This document shows, one piece after another, positions 6,656 to 7,799 of a stretch of DNA of 7,799 bases (the stretch's first letter is position 1; each line of letters begins with the position of its first letter). The stretch comes from Phycisphaerales bacterium (lineage in GTDB: Bacteria > Planctomycetota > Phycisphaerae > Sedimentisphaerales > Anaerohalosphaeraceae), in contig PMBP01000377.1 of assembly GCA_003152975.1 (NCBI GenBank), positions 1 through 7,799 of the forward strand, given 5' to 3'. The notes beneath the pieces are model-generated. The model saw nothing but the letters and a program-made list of their open reading frames with translations, was not told the origin of the DNA and searched no databases. A program made the position numbers and the translations under genes.

Positions 6656-7799
6656 TCAGAGTGAATCCAGCAACTCGACAAGTGTCCCGGCCTGCCGTCG
6701 GGTGTCGAAGCATCGCTCGGCGGTCTGCCGCCCGGCCCGGCCGATCTGACGGGCCAGGTCGGGATGGTCCAGCAACCATTCGACGGCCTGGACAATGCTC
6801 GCGGGGTTATCCGGCTCGATCAGGATCGCGTCCTGACGATCGGTCAGATACTCGGTCACATCGCTGACCCGCGAGGCGACGACGGGGCGGCCAGTGGCGA
6901 GGTATTCGCCGAGCTTGAAGGGGAATCCCGCCTGGGCAAATGCCGAAGAGCCACGGGTCATGCACAGGATATCGAACTCGCCCAGCCGACGGGAATATTC
7001 CCCGGCCTCCAGATAACCCAGCCAGTCGATGCGGTCCCTGCAGGCCATCGCTTCCACCCGCTGCCGCACGGCCTCCATCCGTTCCGGCGAGCCCCGGCCG
7101 GTCAATTCCAGCCGCAGGTCGCGTCCGCGGGAACAAAGGGTCTCAAATGCCTCCAAAAGAACTTCGACTTTGTCCTTGTCGCCGAAAGTCCCGCCATACA
7201 GCATCTTCACGGGGCTTCCGAAGGGGCGGTCGATAAAAGGAATCTCGTCGAGATTCACGCAGATCGGCAGCCGCCGAACGGGACATCGACCGCCGACAAG
7301 CGGCTCGATCTGATCCTGCAGCCGCCGCGAAATCACCAGCACCGCGTCGGCCAACCGGCCGATCCGCCGTGTGAGAAACACCGCAGAGGCGTGCTTGACC
7401 CGTGCGAAAAAATCCTTCGCGTGGCCCTGAACGCGGATATCCTCGACCAGATAAAAGACCACGCGGTAACCAATCCGGCGGGCACGATAAACAAAGACGA
7501 GGTTGTCGGTACTGGGCGGGCCATAGACAAACAGGATATTCTTCGTGTCGGGCCGATACCATCGCCGCAGCAGGCCCAGCCCTTCCCGGATGTACCCCGG
7601 TAGGCCGAACACCGACGACAGACCCGGACGCAGCCCCGCGCCGACGGTGTGGTATTCGACACCTTTGTGGACTCCGGAGGTTGGATTGTCGGCCGCAAAA
7701 TCACGGCCCTGCCGCAGGACCAGAATCCGCGGGGCAACGCTCACCTCCGCCTGCAGGGCGTCCATGAGATTCTGCAGAAGCTGCGTGCCCGCCATCCCG
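6656..7799 (-). CDS. GT-B glycosyltransferase, family 4-like, 5' end beyond the window
   Basis: At least 379 residues of a GT-B glycosyltransferase. An ATG lies at 7795, but I think it is internal. Its first residues, MAGTQLLQNLMDAL, look like the segment that normally follows the first beta strand and glycine loop of these enzymes (a ...PPGMAGTxRxxN-type sequence). The codon just before it is GGG (Gly), the frame stays open to the window edge, and the first beta strand is missing. Probably 15-25 residues lie outside. Numbering from that Met, the donor domain shows MLYGGTFGDKDKV (198-210) with lysines for diphosphate binding, LTGRGSPERM (231-240), and AGFPFKLGEYLATGRPVVAS (289-308), where Lys294 and Glu297 form the PxKxxEY version of the sugar-nucleotide motif. 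VYGPPSTDN (90-98) is in the acceptor domain. Its stop is 15 bases before the GT2 gene, so the two form a leftward operon. Donor unknown. Confidence 0.88.
   Translation of the reverse strand, partial: GMAGTQLLQNLMDALQAEVSVAPRILVLRQGRDFAADNPTSGVHKGVEYHTVGAGLRPGLSSVFGLPGYIREGLGLLRRWYRPDTKNILFVYGPPSTDNLVFVYRARRIGYRVVFYLVEDIRVQGHAKDFFARVKHASAVFLTRRIGRLADAVLVISRRLQDQIEPLVGGRCPVRRLPICVNLDEIPFIDRPFGSPVKMLYGGTFGDKDKVEVLLEAFETLCSRGRDLRLELTGRGSPERMEAVRQRVEAMACRDRIDWLGYLEAGEYSRRLGEFDILCMTRGSSAFAQAGFPFKLGEYLATGRPVVASRVSDVTEYLTDRQDAILIEPDNPASIVQAVEWLLDHPDLARQIGRAGRQTAERCFDTRRQAGTLVELLDSL

Noticed and set aside
6764..7603. Long + strand frame opposite the last gene
   Set aside because: Shadow of a GT-B gene with intact motifs on the minus strand; no domain of its own.

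Overview
The window is a dense run of glycosyltransferase genes from a GC-rich bacterium. All six protein genes I can support encode glycosyltransferases, from three structural classes: GT-A family 2, GT-B family 4-like, and a multi-membrane-span GT-C enzyme. The flavour of the GT-C protein (an FDSGAY-type first loop and a large C-terminal soluble domain with an FVWGWYPGIY-type motif) reminds me of Planctomycetota proteins. That taxonomic guess rests on memory only and is weak. The setting is typical of a chromosomal surface polysaccharide or glycolipid locus.

Layout. Positions 1-208 are non-coding as far as I can tell and more AT-rich than the rest. They hold two back-to-back sigma70-like promoters: a leftward one (TTGAAT, 17 bp, TATAAT; 107-79) whose spacer is itself a C5/G5 inverted repeat, and a rightward one (TTTACA, 17 bp, TACAAT; 137-165) that drives the main operon. 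Next comes a tight four-gene rightward operon (209-5652): a polyprenyl-phosphate-sugar synthase-like GT2, a GT-C membrane glycosyltransferase, and two GT-B enzymes. The gaps between them are +4, -4 and -4 bases, so translation is probably coupled. A leftward pair converges on it from the right: a GT-B gene whose start lies beyond the window edge, then a GT2 gene 15 bases downstream. The two operons meet stop to stop with only 4 bases between them (5653-5656).

How the genes may work together (inference). Gene 1 would load a sugar onto undecaprenyl/polyprenyl phosphate at the inner membrane face. Gene 2, translated from a start 4 bases downstream, would use that lipid-linked sugar on the outer face, as in the ArnC/ArnT or DPM1/PMT pairings. 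The four soluble enzymes would add sugars from nucleotide donors to a cytoplasmic lipid-linked glycan. No priming transferase, flippase, polymerase, ligase or export gene is in view, so the final product cannot be named. I found no tRNA, rRNA, CRISPR array, insertion sequence or phage gene, and no clear evidence for a wholly new kind of system.
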